NCBI GenBank assembly: GCA_036843405.1
Contig: DAITSJ010000023.1
Location: forward strand, 1-59,859
Length of the DNA: 59,859 bases
Direction of reading: 5' to 3'
Source of the DNA: DGNJ01 sp002388905
GTDB lineage: Bacteria > Pseudomonadota > Gammaproteobacteria > Pseudomonadales > Porticoccaceae
Shown: positions 28,039 through 36,704 of the stretch, one piece after another
Layout of the letters: every line of letters starts with the position of its first letter
Position numbering within the stretch: the stretch's first letter is position 1
Made by a program: the position numbers and the translations under genes
Notes under the pieces: model-generated
What the model saw: the letters and a program-made list of their open reading frames with translations, nothing else
Databases searched by the model: none
Told to the model about the DNA's origin: nothing

Positions 28039-29214
28039 ATGGCCGACATACTGATCCACCTCGCCGTTCTCTTCCTGCTCGGGCTGTTCGCCTACTGGGC
28101 GGGCATCCGCACCGCGCTGCCCAGGGTAACCCTGTTGATTCTGGTGGGAATCGCCATCGGCCCATCGGGCGTGGACCTGTTCGCGGAGCACCGGTCCCAG
28201 TGGTTTCCCGTTATCGCCGATATGGCGCTGGTGATGCTGGGTTTCCTGATTGGCGGCTCCCTGACTTTACGGCTGTTCCGGGAGCAGGGCAGAAAAATCA
28301 TCTGGCTGTCCATCGGCGTGGCGGCGGGAACCTTCGCGTTGGTTTTTGGCGGCCTGTTACTGTTGGGCCAGGGCCTGGTAATCGCAATCCTGCTGGCGGC
28401 CATCGCCACCGCCACGGACCCGGCCGCCACCAGTGCTGTGGTTATGGAGGAAAAAGCGGGTGCAAAGGCATTTCCGCAAACCCTGCTGGGTATTGTCGCC
28501 ATCGACGATGCCTGGGGACTTTTGATCTTCGGCTTTTGTCTGGTGGCGGCCACCGGCGCCGCCGGAGACAACGGTATTCACCTGCTTGCCCAGGGGCTCT
28601 GGGAAATCGCCGGGGCCGTGGCGCTGGGCGTCGCCATCGGACTGCCCATGGCCTTTCTCACCGGACGCATTCGCAAGGGCGAACCCATACTGGTGGAGGC
28701 CCTGGGGCTGGTGCTCCTGTGCGGGGGCCTGGCCCTGAAACTGGAAGTTTCCCACTTGCTGGCGGCCATTGTCATGGGTACCACCGTCGCCAATCTGGCC
28801 AAACACCACAGACGCCCCTTCCACGCCATCGAGGGCGTAGAGTGGCCTTTACTGACCCTGTTTTTTATTCTTGCCGGCGCCTCCCTGGAAATGAACTCGC
28901 TGGTGGCCAGCGGCATCCTCGGCGGGGCCTATATGGTGCTCCGCATCGCCGGCAAGATAGCCGGCGGCTGGCTCACCGGCCGCTCGTTGGGAATGAGCCA
29001 CGCGGAAAGCACCCTCACCGGTGCCGCGCTCCTGCCCCAGGCCGGGGTTGCCGTGGCCATGGCACTGGCAGCCAGCCAGGCCCTGCCCGAACTGGGCAAT
29101 CTTCTCCTTACCGTCACCCTGGCCTCGACCGTTGTCTTCGAACTGATAGGTCCCCTGGTTACCCGCTACGCTCTTCGGCAGGTCGGGGCCCGGGACCTTC
29201 CAGCTTCCAGTTGA
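28039..29214 (+). CDS. Kef-type cation/proton antiporter (CPA2 family)
   Basis: The 391-aa protein has about 12 membrane helices and no C-terminal regulatory TrkA-N domain. The TATDPAATSAVV and GIVAIDDAWGLLIFG segments carry the conserved TD and DD residues of CPA antiporters, so Na+/H+ or K+/H+ exchange is likely. It is divergent from the export operon. Its 3' end overlaps the RimB-RimK gene on the other strand by 56 bp. Confidence 0.88.
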   Translation: MADILIHLAVLFLLGLFAYWAGIRTALPRVTLLILVGIAIGPSGVDLFAEHRSQWFPVIADMALVMLGFLIGGSLTLRLFREQGRKIIWLSIGVAAGTFALVFGGLLLLGQGLVIAILLAAIATATDPAATSAVVMEEKAGAKAFPQTLLGIVAIDDAWGLLIFGFCLVAATGAAGDNGIHLLAQGLWEIAGAVALGVAIGLPMAFLTGRIRKGEPILVEALGLVLLCGGLALKLEVSHLLAAIVMGTTVANLAKHHRRPFHAIEGVEWPLLTLFFILAGASLEMNSLVASGILGGAYMVLRIAGKIAGGWLTGRSLGMSHAESTLTGAALLPQAGVAVAMALAASQALPELGNLLLTVTLASTVVFELIGPLVTRYALRQVGARDLPASS

Positions 29215-30580
29215 GCTTGCGTTCGATGGCGCCGATCATCATGCCGGCTATGTCCATGCCGGTGGCGGATTCGATCCCTTCCAGACCGGGCGAGGAGTTC
29301 ACTTCCAGCAGCAGGGGACCCCGCTCGGAACGGATCAGGTCGATGCCTGCCACCGACAGGTCCATGGCCCTGGCTGCTTTGACCGCAATGCGTCGCTCCT
29401 GGGCCGTCAGCTTCACGATCCTCGCCTTACCGCCCTGGTGCAGGTTGGCCCGAAATTCGCCGGGAGCAGCTTCCCGCTCGATGGCGGCGACCACCTTGCC
29501 GTCGATGACAAAGCAGCGAATATCCCGGCCCTTTGCCTCCCGGATAAACTCCTGGACAAGGATATTGGCGTTGAGACTCTTGAAGGCGTTGATCACGCTC
29601 TCCGCCGCCTTATTGGTTTCGGCGAGAACGACGCCGGTGCCCTGGGTACCCTCCAGCAACTTGACGATCAGCGGCGCGCCGCCAACCATGCCGATCAGGT
29701 CCTGTGTATCCAGGGGTGAGTTGGCAAAGCCGGTGATGGGAATATTGAGACCGGCATCGAGCAGGGCCTGGAGCGAATAGAGCTTGTCCCGGGAGCGAAT
29801 GATGGCACCGGCGGTATTCAGGCAAAACACCCCCATGGTCAGGAACTGCCTGAGCAGTGCGCTGCCGTACCGGGTGACACTGGGACGAATGCGCGGAATC
29901 ACCGCGTCCAGGTCGCCGATTACGGTTCCGCCGCGGTAATGGACTTCCGGGCGCTCGGCATCCAGCTTCATGTAACAGTGCCGGATATTGAGGAAGAGCA
30001 TCTCGTGGCCCCGCTCACGACCGGCCTCGATAATGCGTTCGTTGCTGTAAAGTTCGGGGTTGCTGGCGAGCACGGCGATTTTCAGGCCTCCCTCCCCCGC
30101 CGTCGACTGGCCGTAGTAGTCCTCTATCGCCGCACCTGTCACCTCACCCAGGCAGAAACCCGCATCGGGATCCACCATCAGGCGTCCCAGCATGGCTTCA
30201 CGCCCGAGCAACATCCGGTAACCCATGGAATCCCGGTTGGTCAGCGTCAGTTCGATCTCCCAGGTTTCGCCACCCAGCGTCAGGGGCGTACGGATAACGT
30301 AGCGTTTCTCCGCGTCGCCGGTGGAACTGCGCACGGTGCGCCTATCCACCACCGGCGCTTCGCAACTCACCACCACGCTGCGGTTCTTTTGCAGGGGGTG
30401 TACCTCGAACCTGACCCAGGGCATACCGTCGCGGCTGAAGGCCCGGATATTGAATGCATGCAGGGCCGACGTCTTGGCCCCCGAATCCACCCGGGCCTTG
30501 ACGGCGGGCAGCCCGAGCCCCGCCAGCTTGCACCATTCCTGGTTGCCGATTATTGCCTTTGCCGAGGGATCGCGAGTCAT
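29159..30580 (-). CDS. RimB-RimK fusion: retropepsin-like protease domain plus S6-type alpha-L-glutamate ligase
   Basis: The 473-aa protein joins two domains that are usually separate genes. Residues about 8-150 form the RimB/putative ATP-dependent zinc protease domain, with the aspartic-protease-like ARVDSGAKTSALHA motif (Asp32). From about 175 on is a RimK-type ATP-grasp ligase, with LVQEFIREAKGRDIRCFVID and LLEVNSSPGLEGIE. RimK adds glutamates to ribosomal protein S6 in E. coli; RimB trims or modulates this in Pseudomonas. An ATG ten codons upstream (30610) is an alternative start. Confidence 0.87.
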   Translation of the reverse strand: MTRDPSAKAIIGNQEWCKLAGLGLPAVKARVDSGAKTSALHAFNIRAFSRDGMPWVRFEVHPLQKNRSVVVSCEAPVVDRRTVRSSTGDAEKRYVIRTPLTLGGETWEIELTLTNRDSMGYRMLLGREAMLGRLMVDPDAGFCLGEVTGAAIEDYYGQSTAGEGGLKIAVLASNPELYSNERIIEAGRERGHEMLFLNIRHCYMKLDAERPEVHYRGGTVIGDLDAVIPRIRPSVTRYGSALLRQFLTMGVFCLNTAGAIIRSRDKLYSLQALLDAGLNIPITGFANSPLDTQDLIGMVGGAPLIVKLLEGTQGTGVVLAETNKAAESVINAFKSLNANILVQEFIREAKGRDIRCFVIDGKVVAAIEREAAPGEFRANLHQGGKARIVKLTAQERRIAVKAARAMDLSVAGIDLIRSERGPLLLEVNSSPGLEGIESATGMDIAGMMIGAIERKLNWKLEGPGPRPAEERSG

Positions 30581-30686
30581 GACCTGCCGCCCATTGTTGA
30601 GAGGCGGCATTATGGCGGTGAAGCAGGCTGTCGACAATCGGCGCAGAGTTTATTCAGGCGGTGCTGACAGCGGGTATCCGCAGGCG

Positions 30687-31199
30687 TCAACTGGCCGCGC
30701 TTTGGCAACTGTCGCTATTGGGAAAATCGTAGTGGTCAAGACGGCCACATCCCGCCCCCATTTCCCGCCAGTGATCGATATCCAGTCTTAGCAGACCGAC
30801 GCCACAGGTGGGAATATTGCGCAGGTTCTCCAGGGCCAGGAAGTTGACCAGATCGGTGACCGCCGGGTTATGCCCGACCACCGCCACCGATAACCACCGG
30901 TCGTCCAGCTTGCGCAGTACCAGCATCATCTCGTCGTAATCAAAACTGTACAACTCGGTGAGGATCTCGGATTTACCCTGCCAACCGGTGAGAACACCGG
31001 TCATCACCTCCAGTGTCTCCGTCGCCCGGTTGGCGGGACTGCACAACACTTTCTCGATATTCACATCGAGTTCCTGCAGCCGACCGGCCATGTCCCGGGC
31101 ATTGTCGATACCCCGTTTCTTCAGGGGACGCTGCAGGTCGCTCAGGGAGGGATTTTTCCAGGACGATTTGGCATGACGTATCAATAGCAGTGTTTTCAC
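30687..31199 (-). CDS. SixA-like phosphohistidine phosphatase
   Basis: The 170-aa histidine-phosphatase-superfamily protein begins with LLLIRHAKSSW (nucleophile His9) and has the second catalytic His in VVGHNPAVTDLV. RHAKSSW is characteristic of the SixA branch, which removes phosphate from HPt domains or the nitrogen PTS. I chose the GTG at 31199, with GGAGG five bases upstream, over a GTG two codons earlier that overlaps that ribosome site. Confidence 0.88.
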   Translation of the reverse strand: MKTLLLIRHAKSSWKNPSLSDLQRPLKKRGIDNARDMAGRLQELDVNIEKVLCSPANRATETLEVMTGVLTGWQGKSEILTELYSFDYDEMMLVLRKLDDRWLSVAVVGHNPAVTDLVNFLALENLRNIPTCGVGLLRLDIDHWREMGAGCGRLDHYDFPNSDSCQSAAS

Positions 31200-31276
31200 G
31201 GGCACCTCCGCTGAACTGACAATGGCTTTTTGATATTCTAGACCCCGCTATCAAACAGGATTTCCGTGACAGGAAC

Positions 31277-31654
31277 ATGACCAACAAAGATTCAACCGTC
31301 GTTCTCCATGGCATCAAGAGTTGCGACACCGTGCGCAGGGCGAGAAAATGGCTGGAGAGCCATGACATTGCCTTTACTTTTCGGGATTTCCGGGAGACCG
31401 GCCCGAGACTCAACGAAATCGACCGCTGGCTGACTCAGGTCGGCCCGGATGTGCTGCTCAACAAACGCAGCACCACCTGGAAGAGTCTCGACGATTCAGT
31501 GAAGAACGGACTGGCACCCGGGCAGGTGGCCAAACTGCTCGCCGAATACCCCACGCTTATCAAGCGACCGATTCTGGAAAACGGCAGTGCGCTGACCGTC
31601 GGCTTTAACGAGGATCGCTTTCGGGACGTCCTGGCAGACACCGGCGGTGCCTGA
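31277..31654 (+). CDS. yffB: ArsC/Spx-family protein YffB
   Basis: The 125-aa thioredoxin-fold protein has a single N-terminal active Cys (Cys16 in HGIKSCDTVRRARKWL), the ArsC/Spx signature. It lacks the CxxC of Gram-positive Spx. YffB homologues are glutathione-binding reductase-like proteins and not proven arsenate reductases. It is 82 bp upstream of dapD, a conserved pairing in pseudomonads, and divergent from sixA. Confidence 0.88.
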   Translation: MTNKDSTVVLHGIKSCDTVRRARKWLESHDIAFTFRDFRETGPRLNEIDRWLTQVGPDVLLNKRSTTWKSLDDSVKNGLAPGQVAKLLAEYPTLIKRPILENGSALTVGFNEDRFRDVLADTGGA

Positions 31655-31736
31655 CAGGTTCGCGCATACCGTCGATCGGCCCCATGGGAACAGTATTTCT
31701 TTTCCTCTATATCCACTTGTAACAGGAGCAATTTCA

Positions 31737-32771
31737 ATGGCTGGATTACACAGCGTAGGCCTGGGTGTCGGCACCCGCAACGGCAGCGGCGACTGGCTGG
31801 AGGTCTTCTACCCGCAACCCCTGCTCGCGCCATCCGAAGCACTGCAAACGGTGCTTTCCGAAACCCTGGCATACAGCAGCGGCAACCGGGCCATCGAGCT
31901 GGACGATAACCACCTGGAGACACTGGCCGGGGCGCTGTCCGGCAGTGGCCACGAGGATATGGCCGCAGTGGCCCGCTCCCTGAAAGGCAGTGCCCGTACA
32001 CCGGTGATAACCATTCTCGCCAGCGACGAGGCGCCTCAATCGGTGCCCGAGGTGTACCTCAAGCTCCACCTGCTCTCCCACCGACTGGTCAGGCCCCATG
32101 GCCTGGTACTCGACGGCATGTTCGGTCTGCTGCGCAATATCGCCTGGACCAGCGAAGGTCCCATCGATATCACCGAGTTGCCCGGTCGCCAGCTCAAGGC
32201 CCGCCTCGAAGGACGCACCCTGTCCGTGGACAGTGTCGACAAGTTCCCGAAAATGACCGACTACGTGGTCCCCTCGGGCGTGCGCATCGGCGACACCGCG
32301 CGCATCCGCCTGGGCGCCTACCTGGGCGAGGGCACCACGGTGATGCACGAGGGGTTCATTAACTTCAATGCGGGCACCGAGGGTCCGAACATGATCGAGG
32401 GCCGGATCTCCGCCGGCGTTTTCGTGGGTTCCGGTTCCGACCTGGGGGGCGGTTGCTCGACCATGGGCACCTTGTCCGGGGGTGGCAATATCATCATTTC
32501 CGTGGGGAGCGAATGCCTTATCGGCGCCAATGCCGGTATCGGCATACCCCTGGGGGACCGCTGCACTGTCGAGGCCGGCCTGTACCTCACCGCCGGGACC
32601 CGGATCAACCTGCTGGACGACAACCGGCAGCCGGTGGCCGAAACCAAGGCCCGGGAACTGGCGGGCAAGTCCGACCTGTTGTTCCGGCGCAATTCACTCA
32701 CCGGCGCCGTGGAATGCCTGACCAACCGCTCGGCCGTGGCCCTCAATGAGTCCCTGCACGCTAATAACTGA
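31737..32771 (+). CDS. dapD: 2,3,4,5-Tetrahydrodipicolinate N-succinyltransferase (Pseudomonas-type DapD)
   Basis: DapD transfers succinyl from succinyl-CoA to tetrahydrodipicolinate in lysine/meso-DAP synthesis. The 344-aa protein is the long form found in pseudomonads and actinobacteria, ending in a left-handed beta-helix with GEGTTVMHEGFINFNAGTEG and FVGSGSDLGGGCSTMGTLSGGG. The ATG at 31737 has AGGAG eight bases upstream; the upstream ORF extension is not conserved. A strong hairpin follows the stop codon. dapE, a later step of the pathway, lies 0.7 kb downstream. Confidence 0.95.
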   Translation: MAGLHSVGLGVGTRNGSGDWLEVFYPQPLLAPSEALQTVLSETLAYSSGNRAIELDDNHLETLAGALSGSGHEDMAAVARSLKGSARTPVITILASDEAPQSVPEVYLKLHLLSHRLVRPHGLVLDGMFGLLRNIAWTSEGPIDITELPGRQLKARLEGRTLSVDSVDKFPKMTDYVVPSGVRIGDTARIRLGAYLGEGTTVMHEGFINFNAGTEGPNMIEGRISAGVFVGSGSDLGGGCSTMGTLSGGGNIIISVGSECLIGANAGIGIPLGDRCTVEAGLYLTAGTRINLLDDNRQPVAETKARELAGKSDLLFRRNSLTGAVECLTNRSAVALNESLHANN

Positions 32772-32776
32772 ACAAC

Positions 32777-32811
32777 AACCGGCCGGATTGTGTTTCGCTA
32801 CCCGGCCGGTT
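32777..32811 (+). terminator. Hairpin terminator after dapD
   Basis: Ten-base perfect arms (AACCGGCCGG at 32777-32786 and CCGGCCGGTT at 32802-32811) enclose a 15-base loop, five bases after the dapD stop. The following TTCGTTC is only partly U-rich, so termination may be inefficient. Confidence 0.6.
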
Positions 32812-32948
32812 CGTTCACCCGTGGCTCTTCCGTGATTGTCACTGCCGGTCGATTGCCTGACCCTATCACCGGGATAACAACAATATATTTCTCCTTTGGC
32901 CTGGATTCTGCTAATTTGCAATCAAAATCAAAGCACCAAGGAGTTCCC

Positions 32949-33425
32949 ATGAAACAGACCTACCCAGTGAATATCGGCCTCGATGAGAGTGTCCGCGAAA
33001 AGATTGCCAAAGGCCTTTCCAAAGTACTGGCCGATACCTATACCCTTTACCTTCAGACCCACAACTTCCACTGGAATGTCACCGGTCCACACTTTCGGAA
33101 CCTCCATCTGATGTTCGAGGAACAGTACACGGAACTGGCCACCGCCGTGGACGACATTGCCGAACGTATCCGCACCCTGGGCTTCCCCGCCCCCGGCACC
33201 TATAAGGCCTATGCCCAACTCACCGACATCGCGGAAGTGGACGACATCCCCGAGGCCTTCGAGATGGTCCGGCTCCTGGCCCAGGCCAACGAAACCGTGG
33301 TGCGCAGTTGCCGGGAGATACTGCCGGCCGCACAGGAGGCGGACGACGAGTCCACGGCGTCCCTGCTCTCCGACCGCATGGTGATCCACGAGAAAACCGC
33401 CTGGATGCTGCGCAGCCTGCTGTAA
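32949..33425 (+). CDS. Dps-family ferritin-like protein
   Basis: Dps proteins store iron in dodecamers, protect DNA and detoxify peroxide. The 158-aa protein has the intersubunit ferroxidase residues His41 (THNFHWNVTG), His53, Asp68 and Glu72 (DDIAERIR). The N-terminus (MKQTYPVNIGL) is short and has few lysines, so non-specific DNA binding may be weak. The ATG at 32949 has AAGGAG upstream; the longer ORF is not conserved. An intrinsic terminator follows 24 bp after the stop. Confidence 0.93.
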   Translation: MKQTYPVNIGLDESVREKIAKGLSKVLADTYTLYLQTHNFHWNVTGPHFRNLHLMFEEQYTELATAVDDIAERIRTLGFPAPGTYKAYAQLTDIAEVDDIPEAFEMVRLLAQANETVVRSCREILPAAQEADDESTASLLSDRMVIHEKTAWMLRSLL

Positions 33426-33448
33426 TGCCTGCGGTCAGCGGTTAGAAT

Positions 33449-33474
33449 AAGGGCCTTTTTCAAGGCCCTTTTTT
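33449..33474 (+). terminator. Intrinsic terminator abutting the dapE start codon
   Basis: A 9-bp perfect stem (AAGGGCCTT at 33449-33457 and AAGGCCCTT at 33462-33470) with a 4-base loop is followed by a T run that ends exactly at the dapE ATG (33475). It should terminate dps transcripts. It also occupies the place of the dapE ribosome site. Confidence 0.85.
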
Positions 33475-34608
33475 ATGTCCCAGTCAGCGACCCTTGAACT
33501 CGCCCGCGAACTGATCCGCCGACCCTCCGTTACCCCCGAGGATGCCGGTTGCCAGCCCCTGATGGCGCAACGGCTCGAGGCCGCGGGCTTTCGCGTGCAT
33601 CATTTACGCTTCGGCGACGTGGACAACTTCTGGGCGGTGCGCGGCGACAACGGCCCCCTGCTCTGCTTTGCCGGCCATACGGACGTGGTGCCCACGGGCG
33701 AAGAGGTGGACTGGCGGCACCCGCCCTTCGCGGCCGTGGTGGAGAATGGTGTTCTTCACGGCCGCGGCGCGGCGGACATGAAGGGCTCCCTGGCGGCCAT
33801 GGTGACCGCGGCGGAGCGTTTTGTCGCCGACAATCCCGGCCATTCCGGCCGCCTGGCCTTCCTGATCACCAGCGACGAAGAAGGCATCGCCGTCGACGGC
33901 ACCGTCAGGGTTGTGGAGTGGCTGCAAGAACGGGGTATCGTGCCGGACTGGTGCGTTGTCGGTGAGCCCTCAAGCACCGAGGTCTGCGGCGATACCGTCA
34001 AAAATGGCCGGCGGGGCTCCCTGGGCGCAAGCCTAAAGGTGCTGGGCACCCAGGGCCACGTGGCCTACCCCCACCTGGCCGACAATCCCGTTCACAGGTT
34101 CGCTCCCGCCCTGGCGGAACTGGTGGCGGAGAACTGGGACGACGGCAACGATTTTTTCCCCGCCACCAGCTTTCAGGTTTCCAACATAGAAGGTGGCACC
34201 GGCGCCACCAATGTGATCCCGGGCGAGCTCAGGGTGCTGTTCAATTTCCGTTTTTCCACGGAGGTCACCGCCGAGCAGTTGCAGGCCCGGACCCTGGCCA
34301 TCCTCGACCGTCACGGGCTGGACTACAGGATCCGCTGGCACCTGAGTGGCGAACCCTTCCTCACCGACCAGGGTGCTCTCCTCTCCGCCGTACAAAAGAG
34401 CATCCTCAATGTAGCCGGTATCGAAACCCGTCTTTCCACTGCCGGCGGCACCTCCGACGGGCGCTTCATTGCCCCTCTGGGGACCCAGGTGGTGGAATTG
34501 GGTCCGGTCAACGCCACCATCCACAAGGTGGACGAACAGGTGCGCGCCGGGGACCTGGATTCATTGAGCGCCATGTACGAAGGCATCATGGAGCGACTCC
34601 TGGCATGA
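33475..34608 (+). CDS. dapE: Succinyl-diaminopimelate desuccinylase
   Basis: DapE hydrolyses N-succinyl-LL-DAP to LL-DAP and succinate. The 377-aa M20-family enzyme has metal ligands His68 (CFAGHTDVVP), Asp101 (GRGAADMKG) and Glu136, with catalytic Asp70 and Glu135. The C-terminal GTSDGRFIAPLG and NATIHKVDE segments complete the site. The ATG directly follows the U tract of a terminator and no Shine-Dalgarno is visible; the next in-frame Met would remove the N-terminal helix. Confidence 0.95.
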   Translation: MSQSATLELARELIRRPSVTPEDAGCQPLMAQRLEAAGFRVHHLRFGDVDNFWAVRGDNGPLLCFAGHTDVVPTGEEVDWRHPPFAAVVENGVLHGRGAADMKGSLAAMVTAAERFVADNPGHSGRLAFLITSDEEGIAVDGTVRVVEWLQERGIVPDWCVVGEPSSTEVCGDTVKNGRRGSLGASLKVLGTQGHVAYPHLADNPVHRFAPALAELVAENWDDGNDFFPATSFQVSNIEGGTGATNVIPGELRVLFNFRFSTEVTAEQLQARTLAILDRHGLDYRIRWHLSGEPFLTDQGALLSAVQKSILNVAGIETRLSTAGGTSDGRFIAPLGTQVVELGPVNATIHKVDEQVRAGDLDSLSAMYEGIMERLLA

Positions 34609-34623
34609 ACGGGCCCCTGGCCG

Positions 34624-35451
34624 TTAAGCGAGCCTGCGCAACGGATAGACATCGAAGCGGACTGACTTGCCGGTCAGGGAGTAGCCGGGCTTGCGGTCCG
34701 CCAGAAACGGCGCCCTGCTCGGCCGCTTGACCACCACCCGGTAGCGTGCGCAATCCAGTGCCAGGGGCAACAGGAAATCCGCATCATCGTCCCTGCCCAC
34801 CACCGCCTGAAAGGCCTGCATTTCTTTTTTAACCCGGGCCGACTTGCGCTTTTCCGGAAACATGGGGTCCAGGTAGATAACATCCGCCTGTCCATTGCCG
34901 GCCTGGCCCGCCAGCCAGTCCCGGGCATCCTGTTGCTTCAATTCAAGCCTTTCGAGGACATCGGCGAGATCCGCGTCATCCGCCGCCGCTTCCCGGGCCC
35001 GGCGCAGGCCGTCCGCCAGCAGGGCCGCGGCCACCGGGTGACGCTCCACCATCAGGACGCGGGCACCGAGACCTGCCAGGACAAACGCGTCGCTCCCAAG
35101 GCCCGCCGTCAGATCGGCAACCACAAGCCCGTTTTTATCCCGCAAGCCGACAGCCTTGGCAATGGCCTGGGACTTGCCGCCGCCGTAGCGGCGACGGTGG
35201 CGGGCAGCGCCACCGGCGAACTCGCAGCGCACGGGGCCGGGCGGGTCCGGACCCGTGGCCCGCAGACTGAGCCCGTCGCTATCCATCCACAGGTGGTAAT
35301 CCGCCGACGGCGGGAGCGCCGACTCGCCCAGGCACACCAGCCCCCACTCAGCGACCGTTTGCCGGCAGGTGCCGGCGAATCCCGGCGCACAGAGCACGGG
35401 CACTTGATGAAAAAAGGGGGCAGTCGCTGCCCCCTCACCGGTTGCCGTCAT
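34624..35451 (-). CDS. rsmJ: 16S rRNA (guanine-1516-N2)-methyltransferase RsmJ
   Basis: RsmJ (formerly YhiQ) methylates G1516 of 16S rRNA. The 275-aa protein has the SAM-binding VADLTAGLGSDAFVLAGLG motif and acidic motif II (MVERHP), then the target-base motif DVIYLDPMFPEKRKSA, all as in YhiQ. It converges on dapE with a 15-bp gap and starts 6 bp after the OmpA-like lipoprotein gene. Confidence 0.93.
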   Translation of the reverse strand: MTATGEGAATAPFFHQVPVLCAPGFAGTCRQTVAEWGLVCLGESALPPSADYHLWMDSDGLSLRATGPDPPGPVRCEFAGGAARHRRRYGGGKSQAIAKAVGLRDKNGLVVADLTAGLGSDAFVLAGLGARVLMVERHPVAAALLADGLRRAREAAADDADLADVLERLELKQQDARDWLAGQAGNGQADVIYLDPMFPEKRKSARVKKEMQAFQAVVGRDDDADFLLPLALDCARYRVVVKRPSRAPFLADRKPGYSLTGKSVRFDVYPLRRLA

Positions 35452-35457
35452 CGACGG

Positions 35458-36111
35458 TCAGGCCCCGGTAGGCACCAGTTCCAGCTCGACCCGGCGATTG
35501 GCCTGGCGCCCGGACTCGGTGTCATTGCTGGCAACGGGATAGCGCTCGCCGTAGCCGGTGGTGGAGATGCGGCCGGCGGCTACGCCCTGGGACACCAAAA
35601 ACTGGCCGACACTGGCAGCCCGCTGCTCGGAGAGCGTCTGGTTATAAGAGTCCCTGCCGGTGGAATCGGTGTGGCCGGCGATCCGGATATTGGTCTTTTT
35701 GAACTCCTTCAGCACCAGCCCCACGGATTCCAGGGTGTCATAGAAATCGGGCCGGACTTCATGGCGATCAACACCGAATGTAATGTTACCGGGCATCACC
35801 AGCCGGATATTTTTGCCCTCCCTGACAACACGCACCCCGGTACCTTCCAGCTTCGCTCGCAGTGCCGCCTCCTGGCGATCCATGTAGTAACCGACGCCAC
35901 CACCAACGGCACCGCCGGCCACGGCACCGGTGATGGCGCCCTTGGTTCGATCCTCGTCACTGGCCGTGGCGGCGCCGATGACCGCGCCGGTGACAGCACC
36001 GATACCCGCTCCTTTGGCCGTGTTGCTGGTTTTCTGCTGGCCGGTGTAGGGGTCAGTCGACATACAACCCGCCAATACCAGCACGAGCCATCCGGCAATC
36101 AATTTCCTCAT
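35458..36111 (-). CDS. OmpA-family lipoprotein with glycine-zipper domain
   Basis: The 217-aa protein has a signal peptide with lipobox LAGC (Cys16) and a glycine-rich segment (GAGIGAVTGAVIGAATAS...GAVAGGAVGGGVGYYMDRQE) typical of YMGG-like Gly zippers. A C-terminal OmpA domain follows, with NIRIAGHTDSTG and RQANRRVEL. It should anchor the outer membrane to peptidoglycan; YfiB/YiaD-like proteins have this build. The ATG at 36111 begins the signal peptide; the upstream ORF is unrelated. Confidence 0.9.
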   Translation of the reverse strand: MRKLIAGWLVLVLAGCMSTDPYTGQQKTSNTAKGAGIGAVTGAVIGAATASDEDRTKGAITGAVAGGAVGGGVGYYMDRQEAALRAKLEGTGVRVVREGKNIRLVMPGNITFGVDRHEVRPDFYDTLESVGLVLKEFKKTNIRIAGHTDSTGRDSYNQTLSEQRAASVGQFLVSQGVAAGRISTTGYGERYPVASNDTESGRQANRRVELELVPTGA

Positions 36112-36251
36112 AAGATTATCCTCTTCCGGTTGAAGTGATCCTGTCTGTGGTTCGCCCCCTAAATTATAAGGGGATGCCTGCATATTACCCCAAGCATAGT
36201 CATCATGGCGGGCCGGGGCTAGAATGATACGCAAAACGCGAAGGAACACAC

Positions 36252-36704
36252 ATGATAAGCCGTTACGCCCTTCTTTTTATACTGTTCATGTCACTGCTGG
36301 CGGGCTGTCAACGCTATCAGGTCACCCTCAACGAGAGGCCGGTCTATCAGCCCCCGGAACTGCTCGATGCTTATACCGTCGCCGACAGGGCCCTGGGAGA
36401 CTGTATCGCCCAGACCATCGCCGACCAGCAGGTCACGCGGGTGGAGGAACTCACGTCGCTGACCTGCAGCCATGCCGGCATCCAGGATCTGGGCGGTATC
36501 GAGCAGTTCAGCCGTCTGGCCCTGGTCAACCTTTCGGACAACCGGCTCAGGGATATTGCGCCGCTTCTGTACCTGCCCAACCTCGACGTGGTGGATCTGT
36601 CCGGCAATCCCGACCTGAGTTGTGGCCAGGTGGAGAGCCTGGGCAAGGACGTCAGTGGCAGGGTCATCGGACCAGAACACTGCCGCACCAGCCACGGCAA
36701 ATAA
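36252..36704 (+). CDS. Small lipoprotein with leucine-rich repeats
   Basis: The 150-aa protein has a signal peptide and lipobox LAGC (Cys19). About three leucine-rich repeats follow (residues 65-135, e.g. LALVNLSDNRLRDIAPLLYLPNLDVVDLSGNP), close to the SDS22-like repeat found in internalins. The repeats are capped by cysteine-containing ends (ALGDC, LTC, LSC, EHC). I do not recognise a named family. It is divergent from the OmpA-like lipoprotein, so both may act in the cell envelope. Confidence 0.75.
   Translation: MISRYALLFILFMSLLAGCQRYQVTLNERPVYQPPELLDAYTVADRALGDCIAQTIADQQVTRVEELTSLTCSHAGIQDLGGIEQFSRLALVNLSDNRLRDIAPLLYLPNLDVVDLSGNPDLSCGQVESLGKDVSGRVIGPEHCRTSHGK

Noticed and set aside
27906..29780. 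Long plus-strand frame (624 codons) across the antiporter gene
   Set aside because: It is the out-of-frame shadow of the antiporter and RimB-RimK genes, with Pro/Arg/Gly-rich low-information sequence.
31276..31654. YffB considered as an arsenate reductase
   Set aside because: Only the single N-terminal Cys of the ArsC/Spx fold is seen, no other ars gene is near, and the pairing with dapD is the known YffB context.
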